Shown here in pieces: positions 1-9,006 of a DNA stretch of 64,000 bases. Source of the DNA: an uncultured Acidimicrobiia bacterium (GTDB lineage Bacteria > Actinomycetota > Acidimicrobiia > Spongiisociales > Spongiisociaceae); assembly GCA_958295745.1 (NCBI GenBank), contig OY282370.1, forward strand, positions 62,001-126,000, in the 5' to 3' direction. The notes under the pieces are model-generated. The model saw only the letters and a list, made by a program, of their open reading frames with translations. It was not told the DNA's origin and made no database searches. The position numbers and the translations under genes are program-made. Position 1 is the stretch's first letter. Every line of letters starts with the position of its first letter.

Positions 1-1048
1 CGGCCAGCGGAGACAGGTCGAGTCCCTTGTTCCGCCCCCCCGCTATCAACACCACCGAGGGATAGCAGCGGACGGCGGCCAGAGCGGCATGGGGGTTGGT
101 GGCCTTGGAATCGTCGATCCAGGTGATGCCGCCCCCCCGCCCCACCACCTTCCGGCGGTGGGGGCTGTGGCGGAACCGGCGCACCACCCTGGCGACCGGC
201 CCGAGGCCGGCCCCCATCTCCATGGCGGCGGCCGCGGCCGCCGCCAGGTCGATCCGGTAAGCCGGATCCACGACCGGAACATCCCGCAGCGGGATGCTCC
301 CGCCGGGCAGCACCAGCCGGTCCGGCCCCACCCCGAATCCCCCGTTCGGTAGAGGTTCGGAACCGTAGATCGGCGCCTTGCGGCCGGGGGCGCCGGCCGC
401 AAGGGCCGCCGCGCCCGGATCGTCGGCGCCGTAGACCAGCAGGCCGTCGGGGGGCAGCCGCCGGAAAATCCCGGCCTTGGCCGCCCGGTAATCATCCGGC
501 GATCCGTGCCAATCGAAGTGGTCAGCGGCCACGTTGAGCAGCACCGCCACCCGGGGGGCGAGGGTATGACAGTAAACCAGCTGGAAGCTCGACACCTCCA
601 GCACCACCGCGTCCCAATCGTCTAGGGCGATCTCGGCAACGGTCCGCCCTATGTTGCCGGCCGCCGCGGCGCGGATGCCCGACTCCAGCAGCATCTCGGT
701 GGTCTGTTCCACCACGGTGGTCTTTCCGTTGGTGCCGGTCACCGCCACCAGCGGACACCCGAGCCGGCGGACGGCCAGCTCCACTTCGCTCCATATCGGG
801 ATCTCCGCCGCCAAGGCGGCCCTGATCGGATCGGAACCGGGGCTGAAACCCGGACTGGCCACCACGAGGTCCACCCCGGCCAGGGCGGAGGGGTCCCAAT
901 CCCCGGAGAAGGTCTCGACGCCGGAGGAGGCCAAGGAGGCGAGGGCGGCGGGGTTCCGGTCGTAGACCGCATGTTCCACGCCCAGGCGCGTCAACAGGTT
1001 GGAGGCTCCCTGACCGGAAACCGCCGCGCCCAGCACCAACGCCTTCAT
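1..1048 (-). CDS. murD: UDP-N-acetylmuramoylalanine--D-glutamate ligase MurD (C-terminal end cut by window)
   Basis: Cytoplasmic ATP-dependent ligase that adds D-glutamate to UDP-MurNAc-L-Ala in peptidoglycan precursor synthesis. The reading frame starts at an ATG overlapping the mraY stop by four bases (ATGA), which implies translational coupling, and runs open to the window edge (about 349 codons; the family is usually about 450). Visible Mur-ligase features are an N-terminal nucleotide-fold start (KALVLGAAVSGQG), the ATP-binding loop VTGTNGKTT near residue 110, EVSSFQL, the DHFDWHG motif and DDSKATNPHA. The position after mraY is normal for a dcw cluster. Only the last part of the C-terminal glutamate-binding domain is missing, because of the window edge. 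Confidence 0.95.
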   Translation of the reverse strand, partial: MKALVLGAAVSGQGASNLLTRLGVEHAVYDRNPAALASLASSGVETFSGDWDPSALAGVDLVVASPGFSPGSDPIRAALAAEIPIWSEVELAVRRLGCPLVAVTGTNGKTTVVEQTTEMLLESGIRAAAAGNIGRTVAEIALDDWDAVVLEVSSFQLVYCHTLAPRVAVLLNVAADHFDWHGSPDDYRAAKAGIFRRLPPDGLLVYGADDPGAAALAAGAPGRKAPIYGSEPLPNGGFGVGPDRLVLPGGSIPLRDVPVVDPAYRIDLAAAAAAAMEMGAGLGPVARVVRRFRHSPHRRKVVGRGGGITWIDDSKATNPHAALAAVRCYPSVVLIAGGRNKGLDLSPLA

Positions 1049-2124
1049 CCGGAACCCTCCACCACTAGGCCGTCCACCCCGCCCCCGGCCAGAAAGTCTC
1101 CGTAGAAGAGGCCCAGACCCAGGGCGACGCCGATGGCGGCCAGTATCCAGAACCGGGTGATGACGGTGGTCTCCGGCCAGTTCTTCAGCTCGAAATGATG
1201 ATGGATGGGCGCCATGCGGAACACTCTCCGCCCGCCGAACCATCGGAACCCCACCACCTGGATCACCACCGAGAGGGTCTCCACCACATAGAGGCCGCCG
1301 ATGACCACGAGCAGCAGGTGGGTGTTGGTGAGCAGGGCCAGGGCCGCCATCCCCCCGCCCAGCGCCTGGGAGCCGACATCGCCCATGATGATCCGGGCCG
1401 GGGCGGCGTTCCACCAGAGGAACCCGAGCGAGGCGCCCAGCATGGCGGAAGCCACGGAAGCCAGCTCGAGGCTTCCCTCCACCTGGTAGATGGCCGGATG
1501 CCGGAATATCCAGAAGCCGATGATCACGTAGGCGCCGGCTACCAGGGCGGTGGATCCCGACGCCAGGCCGTCCAGCCCGTCGGTGATGTTGACCGCGTTG
1601 GCGAACCCGGTGATCATCAGCAGCACCCAGACCGCGAACAAGCCCACCCCAAGGTTCACCGTTATAGGGCGGATGAACCCGATCGAGGTGGCCGTCCCGG
1701 AGGCCACCGCCCCCCAGGCGAAGAATCCGGCGATGGCCAGCTGCCCGATGAGCTTGGCCGCTATGCCCAGCCCCTGGTTCCGATACCGGGACAATTTCTG
1801 ATAGTCGTCTATGAAACCGATGACCCCCATCCCTACGACGGCGCCCACCGCCAGCAGGCCCGCGGCCTCGAATTCTCTTACGGTCCACCCGATCCCTTCC
1901 TCTTGGACCTGCAGGCGGAGATGCGAAGCGGCGTATCCGGCCACCACCGCCAGCACGATGACGATGCCCCCCATGGTGGGCGTGCCGCGCTTGTGCATGT
2001 GGCCCTCCAGCTCCTCCTGGATGAACTGGCCTACGTTCCAGGCGCGAAACAGGCGAATCGCATAGGCGGTGCCGAATATGGTCACCGCGAAGGCCACCGT
2101 CGCCGAGGAGAGCATGGCGATCAC
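1045..2124 (-). CDS. mraY: phospho-N-acetylmuramoyl-pentapeptide transferase MraY
   Basis: Integral membrane enzyme that transfers phospho-MurNAc-pentapeptide to undecaprenyl phosphate, giving lipid I. The 359-residue product has about ten hydrophobic segments. Family motifs are GFIDDYQK (catalytic DD pair, near residue 105), NAVNITDGLDG near 175, the GDVGS loop and the late PIHHHFEL motif. The start is GTG overlapping the murE stop (GTGA); an internal ATG three codons later is an alternative. It follows murE directly, whereas murF normally sits between them. Confidence 0.97.
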   Translation of the reverse strand: MIAMLSSATVAFAVTIFGTAYAIRLFRAWNVGQFIQEELEGHMHKRGTPTMGGIVIVLAVVAGYAASHLRLQVQEEGIGWTVREFEAAGLLAVGAVVGMGVIGFIDDYQKLSRYRNQGLGIAAKLIGQLAIAGFFAWGAVASGTATSIGFIRPITVNLGVGLFAVWVLLMITGFANAVNITDGLDGLASGSTALVAGAYVIIGFWIFRHPAIYQVEGSLELASVASAMLGASLGFLWWNAAPARIIMGDVGSQALGGGMAALALLTNTHLLLVVIGGLYVVETLSVVIQVVGFRWFGGRRVFRMAPIHHHFELKNWPETTVITRFWILAAIGVALGLGLFYGDFLAGGGVDGLVVEGSG

Positions 2125-3602
2125 GGGCGGGGCCTTCCGTCTCGAAGGTAGGAGGCGGCTGCCGTCCGGTCGTCAAAAGGTATGATCTCCGCGCCGAGAT
2201 CCTGGAACTGCTCGTGGCCCTTTCCGAGGATCAACACCACATCGCCCGGACGGGCCCTGTCCACCGCCAACCCGATGGCCGCCTTCCTGTCCACCTCCGC
2301 TATCACTTCGGCTCGGCCGCCTGCGGCTCCGGCCGCTACTTCACCGACCAGCGCATCCGGATCCTCGAAACGGGGATTGTCCGATGTGATGACCGCCAGA
2401 TGGGCCCGGGCGGCGGCCGCCCCGATCAACGGGCGTTTGGAGGGGTCGCGCCCGCCGGCCGCTCCGACCACCACCGTGACCGATCCTCTGCTGTGGTCGA
2501 GGGCGGCGCTCACCACCGATTCGACCGCGGCCGGGGTGTGGGCGTAATCCACCAGCACGGTGAACGGCTGTCCTTCTTCGACCGGTTCGAGCCTGCCCGG
2601 GATCCGCTCGACCGCTTCCAACCCCTCGACCGTTTCGTCCATCCCGATCCCCGACTGCCGGGCGCAGGCGGCCGCCACCGCCGCGTTGCGAACGTTGTGA
2701 AGGCCGCCGGGCCGTATCCTCGCCTCCGCCTCCTCGCCGCCCGCCCGGAATGTGAAACGGGCGCGGGTCAGACCCACCTCGACGGCGGTGACCCCCACAT
2801 CGTGGCCTTCGCCGAAACCAACCGTGACCACCGGGCCGCGCGCCGATCGAGCCAGGCGGCGCCCGGGCGGATCGGTCACGTCGATCACATGGGCGGCGGC
2901 GCGTCCGTCGAACAGCAGCCTCTTGGCGGCGAAGTACTCGTCCATGCTCCCGTGGAAGTCGAGGTGATCCTGGGACAGGTTGGTGAAGGCGGCCACCGCG
3001 AACGAGGCGCCCTCCACCCGATGGAGGGCCAGGGCATGCGACGACACCTCCATCGCCGCCAGCGTGACCCCCCGTTCCACCATGACGGCGAACATCCGCT
3101 GGAGGTCGGAACCCTCCGGAGTGGTGCGGTCGAGCGGCTCGCCGTCTCCGAACAGCTCGCCGTCTCCGAACAGCCGGGCGCCGAGCGTGCCCAACCTGCC
3201 GAAGGGCCGGCGCGCCGCACGGGCTATGGACTCGAGCATGATCGTGACGGTGGTCTTCCCGTTGGTGCCCGTGACCCCTATGACGTCCAGCCGGCGGCTC
3301 GGGTCGCCGTGAACCAGGGCTGCGGCCGGCCCGAGCGCCCTGCGCGTGTCCGGCACCCTTATCTGAGGCACCGGAAGAGGGGCGAACTCTTCGACCAGCG
3401 CCGCCGCCGCGCCGCGGGAAACCGCTTCATCTATGTAGGTGTGACCGTCTGCCTCGATACCGCGGATGGCGGCGAACAGACAACCGCGAACCGTCCGGCG
3501 GCTGTCATGGGTGACGTCGCATATCGAGGCGCCGCCGCCCCCCCTGAGGTCACCGCCGATCCGTCCTGCCACGGCAGAGAGCTTCACCGGCTCAGCGGGC
3601 AT
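2121..3602 (-). CDS. murE: UDP-MurNAc-tripeptide synthetase MurE
   Basis: Cytoplasmic ligase adding the third peptide residue to UDP-MurNAc-L-Ala-D-Glu. The 493-residue product has VTGTNGKTT for ATP binding, a Mur central-domain NLSQDHLDFH motif and DNPR near residue 408. DNPR is the signature of meso-diaminopimelate-adding enzymes, so DAP-type peptidoglycan is inferred. Its start overlaps the ftsI 3' end by 11 bases and its stop overlaps mraY. The protein is normal MurE length, so it is not a MurE-MurF fusion. It carries an in-frame doubling of LFGDGE in the region after the P-loop. Confidence 0.96.
   Translation of the reverse strand: MPAEPVKLSAVAGRIGGDLRGGGGASICDVTHDSRRTVRGCLFAAIRGIEADGHTYIDEAVSRGAAAALVEEFAPLPVPQIRVPDTRRALGPAAALVHGDPSRRLDVIGVTGTNGKTTVTIMLESIARAARRPFGRLGTLGARLFGDGELFGDGEPLDRTTPEGSDLQRMFAVMVERGVTLAAMEVSSHALALHRVEGASFAVAAFTNLSQDHLDFHGSMDEYFAAKRLLFDGRAAAHVIDVTDPPGRRLARSARGPVVTVGFGEGHDVGVTAVEVGLTRARFTFRAGGEEAEARIRPGGLHNVRNAAVAAACARQSGIGMDETVEGLEAVERIPGRLEPVEEGQPFTVLVDYAHTPAAVESVVSAALDHSRGSVTVVVGAAGGRDPSKRPLIGAAAARAHLAVITSDNPRFEDPDALVGEVAAGAAGGRAEVIAEVDRKAAIGLAVDRARPGDVVLILGKGHEQFQDLGAEIIPFDDRTAAASYLRDGRPRP
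3138..3173. repeat. 18-bp perfect tandem duplication inside murE
   Basis: Two identical adjacent 18-base units (3138-3155 and 3156-3173) encode LFGDGE twice in MurE. The frame is kept. This is probably a slippage duplication in a surface loop. Confidence 0.85.
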
Positions 3603-5355
3603 CCGGCCTCACTCCCATCTGGTGGAGTGAAGCCTCCATCACCTCGGAGAACAGGGGGGCGGCCACCGCCCCTCCGGTGCGTTCCAGGACGCTGTCGCCC
3701 TGGGGGGAGTCGATCACCACCGCTATGACGAGCCGGGGATCCTCGACCGGCGCCATCCCCACGAAACTGGCCACGTAATCATCCGTATAGACACCGAGAT
3801 CCTGGTCGAATCTTCGGGTGGTGCCGGTCTTGCCGCCCGCCGTATACCCCCGCACCGCCGCCTTGGTCCCGGTGCCGTCGTCGACCACCGTCTTGAGCAG
3901 CAGACGAACCCGGCGGGCCGTGTATTCCGAGAGTATCCGTTCCGAAGGGCTGGACGGCAGCCGGTTCACACCGTTGCCGTCCACGATCCCGGTCACCAGC
4001 CGGGGCGTCATCCGCACCCCCCCGTTGGCGATGGTGGCGTACACCGCCGCCATCTGCAGGGGGGAGACGGACAGTGAGTAGCCGATCGAGGCGGATGCGG
4101 GGCAGGTCAGGCATCCGTTGGGCAGGTTGACCGCACCCTGGGCTTCGCCCGGGAAGTCGATGCCGGTGACCCGGCCGTATCCGAAAGAATCCAGGTAGTG
4201 GGCCAGGTGCGTCGAACCCAGATCCTGTCCGATCTTGACCGTACAGACGTTGGAGGAATACCGGACGCAGTCCCTCACGGTCATCAACTGGGGTTCATGC
4301 GGGCTGAAGTCGTTGAAGCACCCGATCACTTCCTCGTTCTCGCAGGCGCCGTCCACCACCTCGATGTTGTCCTGTACCAGATACTGGGTATCCCAATCGA
4401 CTACTTCCTCCTCCAACGCGGCAGAAACCGTGACCGCCTTCTGGGTGGATCCCGGCTCGTACACGGAGCGCACCGCGGTGTTGATGAGTATCCCGCTGGC
4501 AGCATCTAGTTCGGAGCGGTCCGATGGATCGAAGGAAGGGGCCACCACCATGGCCAACACCTCGAAGGTGTCAGGATCCAGTACCACGACGGTGCAGCGC
4601 TTCGCCCCCGTTTTTTCCAGGGTTTCCAGGCACTCTCGATAGGCTACGAACTGCACCTCGCGGTCGAGCGAGGTGAGCAGGTCGGCGCCCGGAACGGCCG
4701 GCTGCACTTCATAACGACCATGCGGGATAACGTGGCCCCCCGGTGCACGCTCGGCCAGGACGCGGCCCGGAATACCCGTCAGCAGCTCGTCGTACTGTGA
4801 CTCCAGCCCTTCGATCCCCTTGGAGTCGATGTCCACGAAACCCACCGTGTGGGCGGCCCGAACACCCGACGGGTACACGCGCTTGGGCTCGACCAGGAAA
4901 TGGATGCCTGCCAGGTCCAGCTCTTCCACCCCGGCGGCCTGTTCCGCCTCGACCTGGCGGGCCACGAACACGAAGGTGGAATCGGAATCGAGCCTATCCC
5001 GCAGCCGGTCGATGTCCAGATCGAGGATTCCTCCCAACCGCAAGGCGGCTTCCACCGGGTCCCGGATCTGTCTCGGATTGGCATAGATGGATCGTGATTC
5101 GATGCTCACCGCAAGCTTGCGGTGTTCACGGTCGTAGATGGTTCCCCGGGCGGCGGAGGTCTCCTCCACCCGCACCCTCTGCTCCTCCGCGGCTTCCCTG
5201 TATCCGGCGGCGTCCACCACCTGTATCTGGAACAACCGGTATCCGATGGTCGCCCAAGCTCCGATGAACAACAGCACGACCGTGAGCAGGCGGATGTCGA
5301 TGGAACGACCGGCCGCCCGCTTCTTTACTCCGATACCCGTCTTCTGCCCCTTCAA
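3592..5355 (-). CDS. ftsI: FtsI, septal peptidoglycan transpeptidase (class B PBP)
   Basis: Division-specific DD-transpeptidase that cross-links septal peptidoglycan outside the membrane. The 587-residue product has a basic cytoplasmic N-terminus, one membrane anchor at about 22-42, a PBP dimerisation domain, and the penicillin-binding domain with the serine motif STQK (about residue 305), SSN (about 370) and KTGT (about 510). It lies between the ftsL-like gene (11-base gap) and murE (11-base overlap), the standard dcw position. Confidence 0.96.
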   Translation of the reverse strand: MKGQKTGIGVKKRAAGRSIDIRLLTVVLLFIGAWATIGYRLFQIQVVDAAGYREAAEEQRVRVEETSAARGTIYDREHRKLAVSIESRSIYANPRQIRDPVEAALRLGGILDLDIDRLRDRLDSDSTFVFVARQVEAEQAAGVEELDLAGIHFLVEPKRVYPSGVRAAHTVGFVDIDSKGIEGLESQYDELLTGIPGRVLAERAPGGHVIPHGRYEVQPAVPGADLLTSLDREVQFVAYRECLETLEKTGAKRCTVVVLDPDTFEVLAMVVAPSFDPSDRSELDAASGILINTAVRSVYEPGSTQKAVTVSAALEEEVVDWDTQYLVQDNIEVVDGACENEEVIGCFNDFSPHEPQLMTVRDCVRYSSNVCTVKIGQDLGSTHLAHYLDSFGYGRVTGIDFPGEAQGAVNLPNGCLTCPASASIGYSLSVSPLQMAAVYATIANGGVRMTPRLVTGIVDGNGVNRLPSSPSERILSEYTARRVRLLLKTVVDDGTGTKAAVRGYTAGGKTGTTRRFDQDLGVYTDDYVASFVGMAPVEDPRLVIAVVIDSPQGDSVLERTGGAVAAPLFSEVMEASLHQMGVRPDAR

Positions 5356-5366
5356 CGCGGTTCACC

Positions 5367-5813
5367 TCATTCCACCCGCCCGGGGACCGCCGCCTCTCGT
5401 CCGGCGTTCGACCGGGAAACCTCCCCCGGGGGCCTCTCCGAAGCGCCGCCGACGTCATTTACCGCAGCCTGCCGCCGCGGCGCGGCGACCGGTACAACGT
5501 CTTCGGGCAGCACCATGCCCAGCATCCCTTCGGCGATCGGGATGATCTCTCCGGGGGACTCGAGGCGGGTCTTTTCGAGCTGCAGCCGGTGCTGCCGATC
5601 CATCTCGACCTCGATCCGGCGATGCATCTGGCGGATCTCGAAAGCCGACTCGTCGGCCGCGCCGCGCAAAAAGAACAAGGACAGGAAGGCCGCCACCACG
5701 GCCGCCGTGTAGAGAACCCACCCGAAGGCGGAGGTAAAGGACAGCCGACGTCCGCTGATCACACGGAGGGATGACCGGGTGACCTCGACGGAACGCAGCG
5801 GACGGACGGTCAT
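5367..5813 (-). CDS. ftsL: FtsL-like division protein
   Basis: Small bitopic protein of 148 residues: basic cytoplasmic N-terminus, one strongly hydrophobic segment at about 30-50, then an external stretch rich in charged residues (EIRQMHRRIEVEMDRQHR) likely to form a coiled coil, as in FtsL/DivIC. FtsL bridges FtsQ and FtsI in the divisome. Sequence conservation in this family is low, so the call rests on size, topology and position between rsmH and ftsI. The ATG overlaps the rsmH stop by four bases. The tail after about residue 105 is low-complexity. Confidence 0.75.
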   Translation of the reverse strand: MTVRPLRSVEVTRSSLRVISGRRLSFTSAFGWVLYTAAVVAAFLSLFFLRGAADESAFEIRQMHRRIEVEMDRQHRLQLEKTRLESPGEIIPIAEGMLGMVLPEDVVPVAAPRRQAAVNDVGGASERPPGEVSRSNAGREAAVPGRVE

Positions 5814-6748
5814 GCGGCCTTCTCCGCGGCGCGCAGGCGGGCGCTGCGGGCCCGGGGATTGCGGGCCACCTCCTCGGGATCGGGGCGCATGGGCCTAGGG
5901 GTGAGCACGACCAGCTCGACCGGAGGCGCAACCGGAAGGACGGGTTCCGACGACCGGCCCTCGCCCCGGCGGAACCGATGTTTGACCAGCCGGTCTTCCA
6001 GGGAGTGGTAGGCGATGGCCACACATCGGCCCCCCGGTCGGAGGACGCGGATGCCGCGGTCCAGACCAGACGAAAGAGCGGCCAGCTCGTCGTTGACCGC
6101 CATCCTCACCGCCTGGAAGGTCCGCCGGGCCGGATGTCCGCCGGAACGGCGGGTCGCCGCCGGGATGGCCTTCTTGACCACCGCGGCCAGGTGCTCGGTG
6201 TCCGTGATGGGTCGGGCGGCTGCGATGGCCCGGGCTACCCGGTGGGCGAACCGCTCCTCGCCGAGGTTGCGGATGATGCGGGCGAGCTGGGGGGCGGGTG
6301 TCCGGTTCACCACTTCTTCGGCGGAATCGGCGGCGTCCGGCCCCATGCGCATGTCGAGCGGTCCTTCCCGGCGGTAGGAGAACCCGCGCCGGGCGGTGTC
6401 CAGCTGGTGACCCGATACGCCCAGGTCGAAAAGCACCCCGGCGACCTCGCTGATCTCCCGCATCCTCAGTATCTCATCGATCTCGCCGAAGTTTCCGACC
6501 GCCAGATCGAGCCGTGAGCGCCCTGGGGCCCGCTCGATCGCCTCCGGATCCCGATCGATGCCGAGCACGCATATGCCTTCCCCCAGCCCGTCCAGCAAAG
6601 CTGCTGCATGACCGCCTCCGCCGTAGGTGGCGTCGACGACCACCCCGCATTCCAACGGCCGGAACAGGTCGACCACCTCTTCCAGCATCACGGGAAGGTG
6701 GTATGGCCGACGATCTGCGGTATATTCGATATCAGACACCTGGCTCAT
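5810..6748 (-). CDS. rsmH: 16S rRNA (cytosine-1402-N4)-methyltransferase RsmH
   Basis: S-adenosylmethionine-dependent methyltransferase acting on C1402 of 16S rRNA. The product (about 312 residues) begins with the family signature HLPVMLEEVV followed by DATYGGGGHA, the SAM-binding loop; later motifs are GVLFDLGVSGHQLD, RRTFQAVRMAVNDEL and AYHSLEDRLVK. The start was set at the ATG preceded six bases upstream by a run of six G; a TTG nine codons further upstream is possible but has no clear ribosome site. It follows mraZ as usual, with a gap of about 125 bases. Confidence 0.95.
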   Translation of the reverse strand: MSQVSDIEYTADRRPYHLPVMLEEVVDLFRPLECGVVVDATYGGGGHAAALLDGLGEGICVLGIDRDPEAIERAPGRSRLDLAVGNFGEIDEILRMREISEVAGVLFDLGVSGHQLDTARRGFSYRREGPLDMRMGPDAADSAEEVVNRTPAPQLARIIRNLGEERFAHRVARAIAAARPITDTEHLAAVVKKAIPAATRRSGGHPARRTFQAVRMAVNDELAALSSGLDRGIRVLRPGGRCVAIAYHSLEDRLVKHRFRRGEGRSSEPVLPVAPPVELVVLTPRPMRPDPEEVARNPRARSARLRAAEKAA

Positions 6749-6874
6749 TGCCAGCCCCCCGGGATGTGATACCAAGTAGAGTGCGGGCGGAGTAGGGGCA
6801 ATCCATTGGTTGTCCGGAGGGCTGGCGATGAGCAGGTCATCGATACGCCGGAATCGCGGGTTTGGTGTTCTAGA

Positions 6875-7306
6875 TCAGATGCCGTATTCCGAAAGCGCCT
6901 CCTCGATGTTCGCGTAGTAGTCGTCGGCCTGCTCGTTGTATTCCTTCCAAGCCTCCGGGTCCCATATCTCGGCGAGTTCCCCCGAGCCGGTAACCACGAC
7001 CTGTCTGCCCAGGCCGGCGTAGTCCCGCAGCAGCGCCGGGAGATGCACCCGGCCGGCCGCATCCAGGTTCTGGTGAACGGCCCCGGCGAAGAAAGCCCGT
7101 ATCATCCGCCGGACGCGGGCATCCGTGCGGGGCAGCTTCTGGTATTTCTCCACTTCCCGGTCCCATATGTCCATCGGGTAGATGTCGAGGCACCGTTCCC
7201 TGCCTTTGGTGATGGCGCAACCCTTCTCCAGCCGGTCGCGATACCGGGCCGGGAGCACTAACCGCCCCTTCCCGTCTACCGTGTGCCGGTATACGCCGAG
7301 AAACAT
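6875..7306 (-). CDS. mraZ: transcriptional regulator MraZ
   Basis: DNA-binding ring protein that controls the division and cell-wall cluster it heads. The 143-residue product has the two AbrB/SpoVT-like half-domains: FLGVYRHTVDGKGRLVLPARYR at the start and the second repeat NLDAAGRVHLPALLRDYAGL near residue 80. It is the first gene of the minus-strand cluster running through rsmH, ftsL, ftsI, murE, mraY and murD. MraZ binding boxes lie just upstream, so autoregulation is likely. Confidence 0.96.
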   Translation of the reverse strand: MFLGVYRHTVDGKGRLVLPARYRDRLEKGCAITKGRERCLDIYPMDIWDREVEKYQKLPRTDARVRRMIRAFFAGAVHQNLDAAGRVHLPALLRDYAGLGRQVVVTGSGELAEIWDPEAWKEYNEQADDYYANIEEALSEYGI

Positions 7307-7386
7307 CTGTCACTGTCCCTGTTCCCTGTATCGATCTCTGGCGGCCTCTGGCGGTCGAACCGGGGGCCACCCCATGGACTTCTCTA

Positions 7387-7439
7387 CCACTATACCCCAC
7401 TTCGATCCACTTTGTACCACTTTTTGCCGTTTCGTCCAA
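7387..7439 (-). promoter_or_regulatory. mraZ promoter overlapped by four MraZ boxes
   Basis: On the minus strand GTGG occurs four times at exactly 10-base intervals (plus-strand CCAC at 7387-7390, 7397-7400, 7407-7410 and 7417-7420), the two upstream copies preceded by AAA. This matches the known MraZ operator of spaced GTGG-type repeats. A possible promoter overlaps it: TTGGAC (7434-7439), 17 bases, TACAAA (7411-7416). The boxes cover the -10 region, as expected for repression by MraZ. Confidence 0.8.
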
Positions 7440-7827
7440 ATATCCGCCCCTGCAGCCCCTCCGAATGGGACGCAGGGCGCCGAGAAATGGGTTCCTGACC
7501 GCGTGGGACGACCCAGGGGGAGGCAGAAGGACGATGCGGACGCAACCGGGCCGCCGGCTTGGAGTTCCGGGGAGCGTGCCAAACACGCCAACTCGGAGCG
7601 CGGGTTCCCAATTCGGTTGCTACAATGGGAAAGCGGCGCCGAGAAGACCGGGCAGCTGGTTCATCCGGTCTTGCCCCACCCAGCACAGCTGCGTCCGGCT
7701 AACGGCATTGAGGGTGCTGAGCAACAAACCGGGGCGGCCCGGTCGGTCGATTATGAATGCACCGGCCGGCGAGCGGGCAGCCGACAGCAATCGCCCTTGT
7801 TCAGCAACCTTCTTGCGGGAGGGTTCC
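7440..7827. other. divergent intergenic region upstream of mraZ and the Fur-type gene
   Basis: No convincing gene is seen. A TACAAT at 7621-7626 could be a plus-strand -10 element for the Fur-type gene, but no matching -35 lies at normal spacing. Open frames crossing this stretch lack a ribosome site and resemble no known protein. Confidence 0.5.
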
Positions 7828-8310
7828 ATGGTCAGCCAACAGATCGATCGGCAGATCGCGGCGCGCCTGGCCGCGTCCGGCATCCGCTACACGAGCGGGC
7901 GTCGAAGGGTGGTCGGGGTACTGGCCGCGGCCGACGGCCCCCGGTCGGCCGCGGAACTGCACGACGACTTGGGTCGGAAGGTGCCCCTCTCGTCTCTCTA
8001 CCGCTCCCTTTCCGTGCTCACCGACGCGGGCGTGCTCGCCCCCCACCATGGAAGCGGGAGGATCGTCCGCTACGAGCTCGCCGAATGGCTGATGGGTCAC
8101 CACCATCATCTGGTGTGCGCCGACTGCGGCGCGGTAGATGACGTGGAGCTGCCGGAGCCGTGGGAATCGGCTCTCGCCGTCCTGGTGTCGGAAGCGACCG
8201 CACCGCAGGGTTTCATCGCCGCCAGCCACACGCTCGAGATCGGGGGGCTCTGCCCCGGTTGCCTGAACCCGGAGCAGGGTACGCGGTCGAAGGGAGCGGG
8301 CATCGGGTAA
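7828..8310 (+). CDS. Fur-family metal-responsive transcriptional regulator
   Basis: The 160-residue product has an N-terminal winged helix (RYTSGRRRVVGVLAAADGP, SLSSLYRSLSVLTDAGVL-like region) and a C-terminal metal-binding domain: GHHHHLVCADCG, and a second Cys pair in GGLCPGC near the end, the usual structural zinc site. Members repress iron, zinc or peroxide genes; the specificity (Fur, Zur or PerR) cannot be read here. The start was set at the ATG after GCGGGAGGG; a long upstream extension of the frame has no family similarity. It is divergent from mraZ with no evident operon partner. Confidence 0.85.
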   Translation: MVSQQIDRQIAARLAASGIRYTSGRRRVVGVLAAADGPRSAAELHDDLGRKVPLSSLYRSLSVLTDAGVLAPHHGSGRIVRYELAEWLMGHHHHLVCADCGAVDDVELPEPWESALAVLVSEATAPQGFIAASHTLEIGGLCPGCLNPEQGTRSKGAGIG

Positions 8311-8401
8311 CTTGTTTCGGCAAAGACGCCGGGGCGGGGCTCATGAAAGTCGGGCTTTCTGTCCGGGCTGGTATCGTTGCATCCCGCACCGGAACGGAGA
8401 A

Positions 8402-8899
8402 ATGGCCGAGCGAGCATTGGTCCTCAACGCAACCTACGAACCGTTGTCTGTCGTGAGCGCACGCCGGGCCGTGGTCTTGGTCTTGCGCGCCAAGGCGGAA
8501 ACCGTGGCCGCCGCCGACCGGACCTGGCGCACCACCGAACGCGCCTTCGAGGTTCCTGCGGTGGTGCGGCTGCGTAACTATGTCAAGGTCCCCTATCACC
8601 GGCGGGTCCCGCTCACCCGAACCGCGGTGTTCGCCCGCGACGGCCACCGTTGCCAGTACTGCACGGCGCCGGCGGAGAGCCTCGACCATGTAGTTCCGAA
8701 ATCCAACGGCGGCAAGCACACCTGGGAGAACGTGGTGGCCTGCTGCCGCCGATGCAACATGCGCAAGGGAAACCGGCTTCCGAGACAGGCCGGCCTCAAG
8801 CTCACCAGAACGCCGACCACCCCGAGCTACCAGGGATGGCTGTACGCCGCCCTCGGGAAGTCGCGCGATCCTCGCTGGGCCCCGTACCTGCTTGCCTAG
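8402..8899 (+). CDS. HNH endonuclease-domain protein
   Basis: Protein of 165 residues beginning with RALVLNATYEPLSVV, typical of a small HNH family widespread in actinobacteria. The C-terminal half has the HNH module: a Cys pair (CQYC), LDHVVPKSNGG with the catalytic His, then NVVACCRRCNMRKGNR with the second zinc-binding Cys pair. The start was chosen at the ATG just before the conserved N-terminus. Presumed DNA nuclease; its cellular role is not established. It stands alone between the Fur-type regulator and the redoxin gene. Confidence 0.85.
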   Translation: MAERALVLNATYEPLSVVSARRAVVLVLRAKAETVAAADRTWRTTERAFEVPAVVRLRNYVKVPYHRRVPLTRTAVFARDGHRCQYCTAPAESLDHVVPKSNGGKHTWENVVACCRRCNMRKGNRLPRQAGLKLTRTPTTPSYQGWLYAALGKSRDPRWAPYLLA

Positions 8900-9006
8900 G
8901 CGGCCTAGACGGCCTGTGCGATGAGGAACGGATCGAGGTGTTACCGCGTTCCGATAACTTGGAAACTACCCTTGTGGAACCATTCCCTATCCAACGGAGC
9001 CAGCCG

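Noticed and set aside
2121-3602. MurE-MurF fusion to explain the missing murF
   Set aside because: The protein is 493 residues with one P-loop and one DNPR motif, a normal single MurE.
2214-3728. long antisense open frame over murE (504 codons)
   Set aside because: GC-driven shadow of murE; composition is His/Arg/Pro/Gly-rich with no motifs or ribosome site. The same applies to long antisense frames over ilvD, ilvB, ilvC and pntB.
7598-7626. promoter for the Fur-type gene at TACAAT
   Set aside because: No -35-like sequence at 16-18 bases upstream, so reported only as a possible -10 in the intergenic entry.
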